Source: an uncultured Rubrobacteraceae bacterium (lineage in GTDB: Bacteria; Actinomycetota; Rubrobacteria; Rubrobacterales; Rubrobacteraceae). From it: a DNA stretch of 57,227 nucleotides. The notes under the pieces are model-generated. The model searched no databases. It saw nothing but the letters and a program-made list of their open reading frames with translations, and had not been told where the DNA came from. The translations under genes were made by a program, and so were the position numbers. Of the stretch, positions 15,580 through 23,429 are shown piece after piece. The stretch lies in NCBI GenBank assembly GCA_902805975.1, contig CADCUT010000010.1:1-57227 (forward strand). Direction: 5' to 3'. Every line of letters begins with the position of its first letter. Positions within the stretch are counted from its first letter, which is position 1.

Positions 15580-17889
15580 GTGAAGGGCGTCGCCGTAGGT
15601 GGAGAAGGGACGGCGCCCGCGTTGTCCCTGACCAGCGCCCACCCCGCCGGGCGGCTGGCGTGGACCCTGTGGGGGGTCTGCGCGGCCCTGATCCTCTCGG
15701 GGTTGCTCCTAGGCGCCGTCACCCCGGGGTTCCTGATCCCACCAGAGAGGCCAGGCCCAGTCCTCGCGACCTTCACCGCGCTGCTCTCCCTGGCGTGCCC
15801 GACGGTCGGCGCCCTGATCGCGTCGCGCCTCCCCGCCAACCCGATCGGGTGGCTCTTCTGCGGCATGGGCCTGCTCTACGGAGCGCGGCGCCTGGCGGCG
15901 GCCTACGCGGACCACGCGCTGCTGGCCCGTCCCTACCTGCCGGGGGGCGAGTACGCGGCCTGGGCCTCCACGTGGCTCGGGTTTCCGGCGCTCGTCGGGG
16001 CGGGGGTCTTCCTGGCCCTGCTCTTCCCGGCAGGGAGGCTGGGCTCACGCCCGCGGCGAGTCATCGCGTGGGCGGCGGCCGGCGGGGCAACCCTGGTGTG
16101 CCTCGCGGACGCGATGCGGCCGGGTCCCCTGACCGCCTACTACTACGCGAACAACCCGCTCGGCGCGAGCCAGACCGGATGGCTGGCGTGGGTCGTCGAG
16201 GTCTCCGGCTCCACCGGCGGGGTGCTTCTCTCTGCCGCATGCGCGGCCTCGGCCGTCTCGCTCGTCTTCCGCCTGCGAGAAGCCATGGAGGACGAGCGTC
16301 TGAGGTTGGGTTGGTTCGCCTACGCCGCCGTCCCGGCGCTCCTCGGGGCCTCGGTGATGATTCTGGACCGGGCCGTTCGGGGCTTCTCGCTGCTCTTCCT
16401 CGACGCCCCCTTCAGGCCGGTGCTGCGGCTGGCCGCGGAGCTTGGCGTGCTGGTCAGGGAGGACCGCGCCCTCGGGCCGCTGGCGGAGCTCAGGCTCGAG
16501 GCGAACTTCGAGCTTCTGGCGGTGCTCACGCTGTTCACCGTGCCGGTCTTTACCGGTGTCGCCGTCCTGCGCTACCACCTCTACGACATAGACCTGGTCA
16601 TCAACCGCACCCTCCTGTACGGGGCCCTGAGCGTGGTCGTGGTCGCCCTGTACGTCGGGCTGGTGGCCGGCTTCGGCGCCCTCTTCCAGGCCGGGCTCAG
16701 GAGCAACCTGCTGGTCTCGCTCGTCGCGACCGGCCTGATCGCCGCCCTCTTCCAGCCGCTGCGCGCCCGCCTGCAACGCGGCGTGGACCGCCTGATGTAC
16801 GGCCAGCGCCGGGACCCGTACGAGGCGCTCTCGAGACTCGGGGAACGCCTGGAGGCGACCCTCGCCCCGGACGCGGTCCTCCCCACGGTCGTCGAGACCG
16901 TGGCGCAGGCGATGAAGTCCCCCCACGCGGCCATAGTCCTCGACGGCGAGGAAGGCCCCGAGACCGTGGCGGCCCACGGCCTGGCGCAGGGCGAACCAAC
17001 CGCCGTCCCGCTCGTCCACGGCGACGAGCGGCTGGGACGCCTCGTGGTCTCCCCCCCTTCGCCCGGGGAGAGCTTCTCCCCCGCCGACCACCGCCTCATG
17101 CGGGACCTCGCCCGCCAGGCGGGCGCGGCCGTCCACGCGGTCGGGCTGACCAGGGACCTGAGGCGCTCCCGCGAGCGCCTGGTCGCCGCAAGGGAGGAGG
17201 AGCGCCGGCGCCTGCGCCGCGACCTGCACGACGGGCTCGGGCCCACGCTCGCGGGCCTCACCTTCGGCCTTGAGGCGGCCAGGAGGATGGTGGACGAGCG
17301 GCCGGACGCCGCCGGGGAGCTGCTCTCCCGCCTGGAAGACCAGGCGCAGGAGGCCGTGGTGAACGTCCGGCGCGTGGTCCAGGGCCTCAGGCCGCCGGCG
17401 CTGGACGATCTCGGCCTCCTACCCGCCATCCGGCAACAGGCCGAGGCGTACGGGATGTTCGAGGGGACCGCCGCGGACGGCCGGGGCCTGGGGCCCGTAC
17501 TCTCCGTCGAGGCGCCGGAGCCCTTCCCCGCGCTGCCCGCGGCCACCGAGGTGGCCCTCTACCGCATCGCGCAGGAAGCCCTCACCAACGTCGCCAGGCA
17601 CTCGGGGGCGGGATCCTGCCGGGTACGCCTCCGCACCGACGATGGCGCGCTGGAGCTCGAGGTCTCCGACGACGGTGGGGGCATCACCGGTAGTACGGGG
17701 ACCGGGATGGGCCTCGTCTCGATGCGCGAGCGGGCGGAGGAGCTCGGCGGGACGTGCGAGGTCGCCACACCCCCAGAGGGCGGAACCCGGGTCGTCGCCA
17801 GGCTGCCTCTGGAGGTCTCAGGTTACAGGCATCAGGCATCAGGTAGAGATAGGGAGCGCGGGGGGCCAGGTGATGGACCAGGTGGTTGA
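15580..17889 (+). CDS. Membrane-bound sensor histidine kinase (NarL/DegS-type, HisKA_3)
   Basis: A 769-residue kinase with about eight hydrophobic helices in residues 28-390, a GAF-like domain (about 405-515), a dimerisation/phosphoacceptor segment RRLRRDLHDGLGPTLAG with the phosphoacceptor at His550, and a HATPase domain (ALYRIAQEALTNVARHSGAG; DDGGGITGSTGTGMGL). It should phosphorylate the LuxR-type regulator that follows. The start is GTG 15580. The natural domain ends at RVVARLPLEV. The last 24 residues (SGYRHQASGRDRERGG...) are encoded by the left arm and interior of an intergenic repeat element, so the original stop was apparently lost or overwritten. Confidence 0.92.
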   Translation: MKGVAVGGEGTAPALSLTSAHPAGRLAWTLWGVCAALILSGLLLGAVTPGFLIPPERPGPVLATFTALLSLACPTVGALIASRLPANPIGWLFCGMGLLYGARRLAAAYADHALLARPYLPGGEYAAWASTWLGFPALVGAGVFLALLFPAGRLGSRPRRVIAWAAAGGATLVCLADAMRPGPLTAYYYANNPLGASQTGWLAWVVEVSGSTGGVLLSAACAASAVSLVFRLREAMEDERLRLGWFAYAAVPALLGASVMILDRAVRGFSLLFLDAPFRPVLRLAAELGVLVREDRALGPLAELRLEANFELLAVLTLFTVPVFTGVAVLRYHLYDIDLVINRTLLYGALSVVVVALYVGLVAGFGALFQAGLRSNLLVSLVATGLIAALFQPLRARLQRGVDRLMYGQRRDPYEALSRLGERLEATLAPDAVLPTVVETVAQAMKSPHAAIVLDGEEGPETVAAHGLAQGEPTAVPLVHGDERLGRLVVSPPSPGESFSPADHRLMRDLARQAGAAVHAVGLTRDLRRSRERLVAAREEERRRLRRDLHDGLGPTLAGLTFGLEAARRMVDERPDAAGELLSRLEDQAQEAVVNVRRVVQGLRPPALDDLGLLPAIRQQAEAYGMFEGTAADGRGLGPVLSVEAPEPFPALPAATEVALYRIAQEALTNVARHSGAGSCRVRLRTDDGALELEVSDDGGGITGSTGTGMGLVSMRERAEELGGTCEVATPPEGGTRVVARLPLEVSGYRHQASGRDRERGGPGDGPGG

Positions 17890-17975
17890 CCCTCGGGATA
17901 ACCCGCCGCAGCCCATCGAAGTCTTCAGAGAGTTCAAACCTGATGCCTGAAGCCTCAAAGCCTGAAGCCTCAAAG
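17817..17975. repeat. Heptad-armed inverted repeat element E1 (kinase/regulator junction)
   Basis: The left arm CTCAGGTTACAGGCATCAGG and the right arm (CCTGATGCCTGAAGCCTCAA, then AGCCTGAAGCCTCAAAG) are degenerate tandem heptads with an AGG core and are inverted relative to each other, about 95 bases apart. The left arm is translated as the tail of the kinase and the right arm as the first residues of the response regulator (MPEASKPEASK). See elements E2-E5. Confidence 0.75.
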
Positions 17976-18620
17976 ATCCGGGTCCTCGTGGCCGAGGACC
18001 ACGCCGGCTTCCGCCACGGGCTGGTGGCCCTGCTGGCCTCCGACCCGGGCGTCGAGGTCGTCGGCGAGGCCGAAGACGGGCGCGCGGCGGTCGCGATGGC
18101 CGTCGGGCTCCTGCCCGACGTGGTGCTAATGGACGTGCAGATGCCGGGCCTGAACGGCATAGAGGCCACCCGCGCCGTCCTCGCGCAGGCCCCCCGCGTC
18201 GGGGTGCTGGTCCTGACCATGTTCGAGGACGACGACTCCATCGTCTCGGCGATGCGCGCCGGGGCCCGCGGTTACGTGCTCAAGAGCGCCGCCCCGTCCG
18301 AGGTGATGGGGATCCTCCGCTCCGTCGCCGGGGGCGAGGCCCGGTTCGGGCCACAGATAGCCAGCAAGCTCACGGGGTTCTTGCGCGAGCCCGAGGCCGA
18401 CCCCACCAGGGCCTTCCCCGAGCTGACCGCCCGCGAGCGTGAGATCCTCGACCTCATCGCGCGCGGCCACGACAACGCCGGGATCTCCGGCCGGCTCTTC
18501 CTGAGCCCCAACACCGTGCGCAACCACATCTCCCGCGTCTTCGCCAAGCTCGGGGTCGCAAGCCGCGCCCAGGCCATTGTCCGCGCCCGCGAGGCGGGCC
18601 TCGGCAGGGACGGGACGTAG
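17943..18620 (+). CDS. LuxR/NarL-family response regulator
   Basis: The receiver domain begins IRVLVAEDHAGFRHGLVALL and carries the phosphoacceptor Asp in VLMDVQMPGLNG (residue 64 from the ATG) and the conserved Thr and Lys (VLTMFEDDD; YVLKSAAP). The C-terminal GerE helix-turn-helix is ELTAREREILDLIARGHDNA followed by FLSPNTVRNHISRVFAKLGV. It is the cognate partner of the kinase upstream. Two starts are possible: ATG 17943, within the right arm of repeat E1, or TTG 17886, overlapping the kinase stop by 4 bases. Either way the N-terminal 10-30 residues come from the repeat rather than the domain. Confidence 0.93.
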   Translation: MPEASKPEASKIRVLVAEDHAGFRHGLVALLASDPGVEVVGEAEDGRAAVAMAVGLLPDVVLMDVQMPGLNGIEATRAVLAQAPRVGVLVLTMFEDDDSIVSAMRAGARGYVLKSAAPSEVMGILRSVAGGEARFGPQIASKLTGFLREPEADPTRAFPELTAREREILDLIARGHDNAGISGRLFLSPNTVRNHISRVFAKLGVASRAQAIVRAREAGLGRDGT

Positions 18621-18857
18621 GAGCCTTCGGAGGGAAGAGAGCCCGGCCTCTGGATTTCCCGGCCCCGGAACGCGTACGATATCCGGCTGTGAGAGATCCA
18701 CGTGAGCGCCGGGTCCCCGTCACTGGTGCAGGGCTCGGTCGGGCCAAAGGTAAGGCGAAGGGGCGGGCCACGCGGGACCGCGGATCTAGATCTCCCGCGC
18801 GGTACTCGGCGTGCCGGACCAAAGACTAAGAGATCACAACCCAGAAGGCGGCAATGC

Positions 18858-20282
18858 ATGAACAGAGCAGAGTTCCTCAGGAGGGCCGGCGCGGGGGCGG
18901 CGGGCCTGGCGCTCGCGGCGTCAGCGCCCAGAAGGACGGCCGCAACGGCGCAGGCGAGGAGGCCGAACATACTCCTGATCATGACCGACGACCAGCCCCA
19001 CTACACCATCGAGAACATGACTTTTCTCCAGAGACGGTTGATCGCGGCTGGCACACGCTTCGATAACGCTTACGTGGCCACCCCGGTGTGCGGGCCGGCG
19101 CGGGGCTCCGTGTTGACCGGCAAGTGGTCCCACAACACGGGTTTGGAGAGCACGGATGGCGCCTGGCGTGACCTGGTCGACTCGGGCGAGCTCGTGGGCA
19201 ACGTAGCCGCTCGTCTAAAGGCGGTTGGCTACTCCTGCCACCTGACCGGCAAGTTCACCAACGACCTCACCAACGACGATTGGGTGTGCCCTGGCTTCGA
19301 TAGTTGGTGGGCCCAGTTGGAGGACCTCAACGATCCGGACTTCCTCTACTTCAGCGAGGGGGGCGCCGGCCGCCGCGAGATGCCCCGAAACAGCACAGAG
19401 GCGGGCAACGAGACCATGGTGGCGGCGAAATACACGGAGGACTTCGTGCGTAGCCGCAAAGACACGCCGTGGTTCGCCTGCTTCTGGCCGCACGCCCCGC
19501 ACGGCCCCTACTACCCGCTCGGCAGGTACGCCGAGGCCCACAAGGACGACAAACCCCCGACCCCTTTCGGCGAGCCCGAACGCGACCTGTCCGACAAGGC
19601 TCCCCTGGTCCGCCAGTCCGCCCGCTTCTCCCCCGCGGCCGAGGAAGAGATGATGCAGGAGTATCGGGGCAAGCTCCGCGAGGTCGAGGAGGTCGACGAC
19701 GGCGTGAAGCGGCTGGTCACCGCTCTAGAGGAGACAGACCAGCTCGGGCACACCTGGATCTTTTTCATCACGGACAACGGCTATCAGCACGGCGAACACT
19801 ACCTGGACAAGAAGCTCTGGCCTTACGAAGAGTCGTGCCGCACGCCCTTAGTGGTGCGTGGACCCGGCGTTCCTGCGGGTAGCGTAAGCAAGCAACTGGT
19901 CAGCCAGATCGACCTGCTCCCGACTATCTGCGAGATCGCCGGCGCCGACGCGTCGGGCGTCGACGGGCGGAGCATCCTCCCCACCCTGCGAGATCCGGGC
20001 GCCCCTACCCGCGAGTTCCTTCTTATCGAGGCCGAAGGGCGCGGCTGGAGTTCCGTCAGGATGCGCCGGCGGAACCGGGCTCGGACAGGCTATGACAACC
20101 TCCTCTTCGTCAAGTGGCGGGACGGCTTCGAAGAGGTCTACGACTACGATGACGACCCGCGTATGTATGAAGGCCATTTCGATACCCCGCGCGAGCAGCG
20201 GCACGCGGACGTGCTTCGCGAGAGACTCGACGCCATGCGCGCGGCGGCCGGCGATGCATACCGGGCGCTGGAGAGAAGCTAG
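18858..20282 (+). CDS. Exported sulfatase with a Tat-like signal
   Basis: A 474-residue sulfatase. The N-terminus NRAEFLRRAGAGAAGLALAA is a twin-arginine-type signal ending near AQA. The metal site starts NILLIMTDDQPHY, and VCGPARGSVLTG carries the C-x-P-x-R motif with the Cys at residue 78 that is normally converted to formylglycine. The second metal site FFITDNGYQHGEH is intact. No formylglycine-generating enzyme gene lies in the window. The substrate is unknown, possibly a sulfated polysaccharide. ATG 18858 is chosen because the signal peptide starts there; the 237 bases upstream hold no clear promoter. Confidence 0.88.
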   Translation: MNRAEFLRRAGAGAAGLALAASAPRRTAATAQARRPNILLIMTDDQPHYTIENMTFLQRRLIAAGTRFDNAYVATPVCGPARGSVLTGKWSHNTGLESTDGAWRDLVDSGELVGNVAARLKAVGYSCHLTGKFTNDLTNDDWVCPGFDSWWAQLEDLNDPDFLYFSEGGAGRREMPRNSTEAGNETMVAAKYTEDFVRSRKDTPWFACFWPHAPHGPYYPLGRYAEAHKDDKPPTPFGEPERDLSDKAPLVRQSARFSPAAEEEMMQEYRGKLREVEEVDDGVKRLVTALEETDQLGHTWIFFITDNGYQHGEHYLDKKLWPYEESCRTPLVVRGPGVPAGSVSKQLVSQIDLLPTICEIAGADASGVDGRSILPTLRDPGAPTREFLLIEAEGRGWSSVRMRRRNRARTGYDNLLFVKWRDGFEEVYDYDDDPRMYEGHFDTPREQRHADVLRERLDAMRAAAGDAYRALERS

Positions 20283-20641
20283 CCAGCTCCCCCGCCATGG
20301 AGGTCCGAAGACACCCGAGCCCGCCGAGGGAGGGTCGGAACTCTTTCCCCTGGCCCCAAACCTCCACACCGATTAGAGGTCGCTCGGCCCGCGAGTACCG
20401 CGGTAGAAGGCCGTCTACGGCTGATTTTTGGTGTGACGCGTGGGTGGCGTTCGAGAGGGCCGAGTCGGCAACCGCGGCGAGGGTCGGGGAGCCGTCCCGA
20501 CCGGTATCCGGGGCGCGCGTGACAGGACGCGGTCGGGCGGAGCCTTCTTGTGTCCTCCTTTACCCGGGTTCCCGGTGAACGCTGCTAGCATCTGGAACGT
20601 ATACTCCCCAAGATACCACTATCGAGAAGGAAGGTGGCACC
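20283..20641. other. Gene-free region between sulfatase and crtI
   Basis: No convincing gene is seen in these 359 bases. A weak hairpin followed by ATTTTT (about 20396-20430) may end the sulfatase transcript. TATACT at 20600-20605 may be the -10 box for crtI, but no good -35 box lies 16-18 bases upstream; GGTGAAC (20574-20580) resembles an ECF-type -35 element. GAAGGAAGG (20626-20634) is the likely crtI ribosome binding site. Confidence 0.4.
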
Positions 20642-22153
20642 CTGGCGACTGCGGCGAAGAGGCGGGTTGCGGTTGTTGGGGCCGGTATGGGCGGGCTGGC
20701 GGCGGCGATCCGTCTGGCGACCATGGGCTTCGAGGTCGAGGTGTTCGAGAAGAACGGCCAGGTCGGCGGCCGGATGGGACGTCTGGAGGCCGAGGGCTTC
20801 TCTTTTGACACGGGTCCTTCCCTGCTCCTGATGACGGACACCTACCGGGAGCTTTTCGCCTTCGCCGGGCGGGACCTCGACGACTACGCCAGGCTCATCC
20901 CGCTTGACGGGGACTACAGGGTGACCTTCGGGGATGGGGACACGCTCACGATGCGGCGGACCCTGCCGGAGATGATCCGGGAGTTGGAGCGCATCGAACC
21001 TGGTGTTACCCCGCGTTTCTACCGCTTCCTGGAGGATGCCTGCCACAAGTACCGCCTCGGCCGCAGCGAGTTCGTCGAGCGGGACTTCGATAAGGCGAAG
21101 GACTTTTTCGGCTTAAGGAACCTCCGCCTCCTCCTCAAGACGAAGGCCGTCAACAACTACTACCGCCAGGTCTCGAAGTTCTTCAAAACAGATAAGCTCC
21201 GCCAGGCGTTCAGCCTCCAGACGATGTACCTCGGCCTCTCCCCCTTCTCGGCCCCCGCCGTCTACGCGCTGCTCCCCTACACGGAGATCGCCGAGGACGG
21301 CCTCTGGTTCCCCGAGGGCGGCATGTACGCTCTCGTCGGGGCGATGGAGCGGCTGGCCGTCGAGCTCGGTGTCAAGTTCCACCTGAACAGCCCCGTGGAG
21401 AAGGTCGTCGTGACGAAGGGCAGGGCAAGCGGGGTGCGGGTGGGGGGCGAAGCCGGAGGAGAGGAGATCTCGGCGGACGCCGTGCTCGCAAACGCCGACC
21501 TCCCCTACGCCTACCGCGAGCTGCTCGGGGGCGCCGCGGACTCGGACTTCAAGCTGCGCAAGCGGGAGAACCTCCGGTACACCGCCTCGGCGTTCATGCT
21601 CTACCTCGGCGTGGACGGGGACCTCGACGAGATGCTCCACCACAACTTCTACCTCTCCCCGGAGTACAGGGAGAACTTCGAGGCGATCTTCCGCGACGGC
21701 AAGCTGCCAGAAGACCCGTCCTTCTACGCGGTCGTCCCCTCGAAGACCGAGCCCTCCATGGCGCCGGAGGGCAAGCAGGCCCTCTTCGTGCTCGTGCCGG
21801 TGCCCCACCTCGGGCCGAACGTGGACTGGGAGCGGGAAGGCCCCGCGTTCAAGGAGAAGGTCTACGGGCTGCTGGAGCGGCGCTGCGGGCTCGACCGGAG
21901 CAAGGTCGTCTACGAGAAGGTCAAGACGCCGTACGACTGGCGGGACGAGTACAACCTGGAGGAGGGGGCGGCGTTCGGGATCGGGCACGGCATCCTCCAG
22001 GTCGGGTACTTCCGCCCGCCGATGGTCTCCCGGAGCGTGGAAGGCATGTACTTCGTGGGCGCGAGCACCCGTCCGGGGACGGGGGTGCCGCTCGTCACCA
22101 TAGGCGCCAGGCTTGCGGCCGAGCGCATCGGGCGCGAGGTCGGCCGGTCGTGA
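20642..22153 (+). CDS. crtI: Phytoene desaturase (CrtI family), apparent CUG start
   Basis: An FAD-dependent carotenoid desaturase of about 503 residues. The dinucleotide-binding motif RRVAVVGAGMGGLAAAIRL is followed by GGRMGRLEAEGFSFDTGPSL, typical of CrtI, and the C-terminus contains FVGASTRPGTGVPLVTIGAR. The first ATG in frame (20687) lies within the GxGxxG motif and cannot be the start. No ATG, GTG or TTG occurs in frame upstream. The CTG at 20642, seven bases after GAAGGAAGG, is the best start. It overlaps crtB by 4 bases, forming a phytoene synthesis and desaturation unit for membrane carotenoids. Confidence 0.88.
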   Translation: MATAAKRRVAVVGAGMGGLAAAIRLATMGFEVEVFEKNGQVGGRMGRLEAEGFSFDTGPSLLLMTDTYRELFAFAGRDLDDYARLIPLDGDYRVTFGDGDTLTMRRTLPEMIRELERIEPGVTPRFYRFLEDACHKYRLGRSEFVERDFDKAKDFFGLRNLRLLLKTKAVNNYYRQVSKFFKTDKLRQAFSLQTMYLGLSPFSAPAVYALLPYTEIAEDGLWFPEGGMYALVGAMERLAVELGVKFHLNSPVEKVVVTKGRASGVRVGGEAGGEEISADAVLANADLPYAYRELLGGAADSDFKLRKRENLRYTASAFMLYLGVDGDLDEMLHHNFYLSPEYRENFEAIFRDGKLPEDPSFYAVVPSKTEPSMAPEGKQALFVLVPVPHLGPNVDWEREGPAFKEKVYGLLERRCGLDRSKVVYEKVKTPYDWRDEYNLEEGAAFGIGHGILQVGYFRPPMVSRSVEGMYFVGASTRPGTGVPLVTIGARLAAERIGREVGRS

Positions 22154-23085
22154 GGCTCGACCCGGCGAGCGGGATACGCCTGGACGAGGGGCTCACGCTC
22201 GCCGAGAGCTACGAGCTGTGCCGCCAGATCCAGAAGGCCCACAGCCGCACGTACTATTTCTCGACCCAGTTCTTCCCCCCGCACGTAAGGCCCCGCGTTC
22301 ACGCTCTGTACGCCTTCATGCGTTACGCGGACGAGATCGTGGACAACCCCGGCGTAACGAGCCTCGCAGAGCAGCTCGACGGCCTTCAAGCCTTCGAGCG
22401 GGAGACGATGGCGGCTGTGGCCGGCGAGCCGGTCGCCAACCCCGTGTTGCGGGCCTACGCGGACACGGTGCGCGCCTGCGGCATCGAGCCGGCCCACATA
22501 ACAGCCTTCATGGAGAGCATGAAGATGGACACAAAGGTCTTCCGCTACGAGACGTTCCGGGACCTCGAGGTCTACACCTACGGCAGCGCCGCCGTCGTCG
22601 GCCTGATGATGTGCCGGGTCGTGGGCGCGGACGACCGGGCGGCCGACCCGCACGCGGAGTCTCTGGGGGTCGCCATGCAGCTCTCCAACTTTTTGCGCGA
22701 CGTGGCCGAGGACTGGCGCCGGGGGCGGGTGTATCTGCCGTTAGAAGACCTGGAGCGCTTCGGTTACCGGGAGGAGGACCTCGCGGCCGGCGTCGTGGAC
22801 GAGCGGTTCGTCTCGCTCATGCGGTTTGAGATCGAGCGGGCGAGAAAGCTCTACGCGTACGCGGACGAGGGGATCAAGTACATACCGCGGGGTAGGCGGT
22901 GGCCCGTGGTGGTCGCCCGCGAGCTCTACGCGGGCATCCTCGGGCGCATAGAGGCCAGGGACTACGACGTGTTCAGCGGGCGGGCCGAGTCTTCCCGCCC
23001 GCGCAAGCTGCTTGTCGCGGCCCGCTGCGCGGCGCGGGACCCGTACGAGCTCCTGGCCCGCTCCGGCTCGGGCTTCAGGTTTTGA
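22150..23085 (+). CDS. crtB: Phytoene/squalene synthase
   Basis: A 311-residue prenyltransferase condensing two geranylgeranyl diphosphates. The two aspartate-rich regions are visible as YAFMRYADEIVDN (about 55-67) and QLSNFLRDVAEDWRRGRVYL (about 177-196). The GTG start overlaps the crtI stop (GTGA), implying coupling. The last codons (GFRF, stop TGA) run into the left arm of repeat element E2. Confidence 0.95.
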   Translation: MRLDPASGIRLDEGLTLAESYELCRQIQKAHSRTYYFSTQFFPPHVRPRVHALYAFMRYADEIVDNPGVTSLAEQLDGLQAFERETMAAVAGEPVANPVLRAYADTVRACGIEPAHITAFMESMKMDTKVFRYETFRDLEVYTYGSAAVVGLMMCRVVGADDRAADPHAESLGVAMQLSNFLRDVAEDWRRGRVYLPLEDLERFGYREEDLAAGVVDERFVSLMRFEIERARKLYAYADEGIKYIPRGRRWPVVVARELYAGILGRIEARDYDVFSGRAESSRPRKLLVAARCAARDPYELLARSGSGFRF

Positions 23086-23186
23086 GGCTCCCAGGTTTCA
23101 GGCGTGGGACGTCACGACCGGGCTACGAACACCACACCTGAAGCCTGATAGCCGCCGCAGGCGGCGGCCTGTAGCCTCAAACCTCC
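23074..23186. repeat. Heptad-armed inverted repeat element E2 (3' end of crtB)
   Basis: The left arm TTCAGGTTTTGAGGCTCCCA then GGTTTCAGG includes the crtB stop codon. The right arm (CCTGAAGCCTGATAG, CCTGTAGCCTCAAACCTCC) is complementary and is itself interrupted by a small perfect palindrome, GCCGCCGCAGGCGGCGGC. The region between the arms has no similarity to the other elements that I can see. Confidence 0.75.
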
Positions 23187-23187
23187 A

Positions 23188-23216
23188 TTGAAAAGGGGCC
23201 TGTACCGTGCTGTAAT
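23188..23216 (+). promoter_or_regulatory. Candidate promoter for the SAM-riboswitch methionine operon
   Basis: TTGAAA (23188-23193) and TGTAAT (23211-23216) are spaced exactly 17 bases apart, about 33 bases before the riboswitch begins. The -35 box abuts the end of repeat element E2. Confidence 0.65.
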
Positions 23217-23248
23217 TCGGGGGTCAGGACCGGCTTGCCGGCCCTGGC

Positions 23249-23356
23249 GCTCATCGAGAGCGGTGGAGGGATGGGCCCTTTGAAGCCGCGGCAACCGGCG
23301 GGGTGAGAATCCCGTGCCAGGTGCCAACTCCCGCGGAGGATACTCCGAGAGATGAG
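23249..23356 (+). promoter_or_regulatory. SAM-I (S-box) riboswitch
   Basis: The sequence follows the S-box consensus: GCTCATCGAGAGCGGTGGAG, then GGATGGGCCCTTTGAAGCC, GCGGCAACCGGC, GTGCCAGGTGCCAACTCC, and a closing GAGAGATGAG that pairs with the opening CTCATC (P1). A hairpin plus eight T residues follows at once. It should switch off the downstream methionine genes when S-adenosylmethionine is abundant. Confidence 0.95.
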
Positions 23357-23375
23357 TCGGAACCGCATCGACTGG

Positions 23376-23425
23376 CCTCTCTCCTCCGCGCCGACGCGCA
23401 GATATAGAGGAGAGAGGTTTTTTTT
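23376..23425 (+). terminator. Riboswitch-controlled intrinsic terminator
   Basis: CCTCTCTCCTC (23376-23386) pairs perfectly with GAGGAGAGAGG (23407-23417) and is followed by eight T. The 3' arm is also the only purine-rich stretch before the TTG start at 23430 (12-base gap), so the same arm may act as ribosome binding site when the terminator does not form. Confidence 0.85.
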
Positions 23426-23429
23426 GGGC

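Noticed and set aside
15660-17273. Plus-strand 537-codon frame inside the histidine kinase
   Set aside because: Arg/Pro/Gly-rich shadow of the kinase in another frame; no domains.
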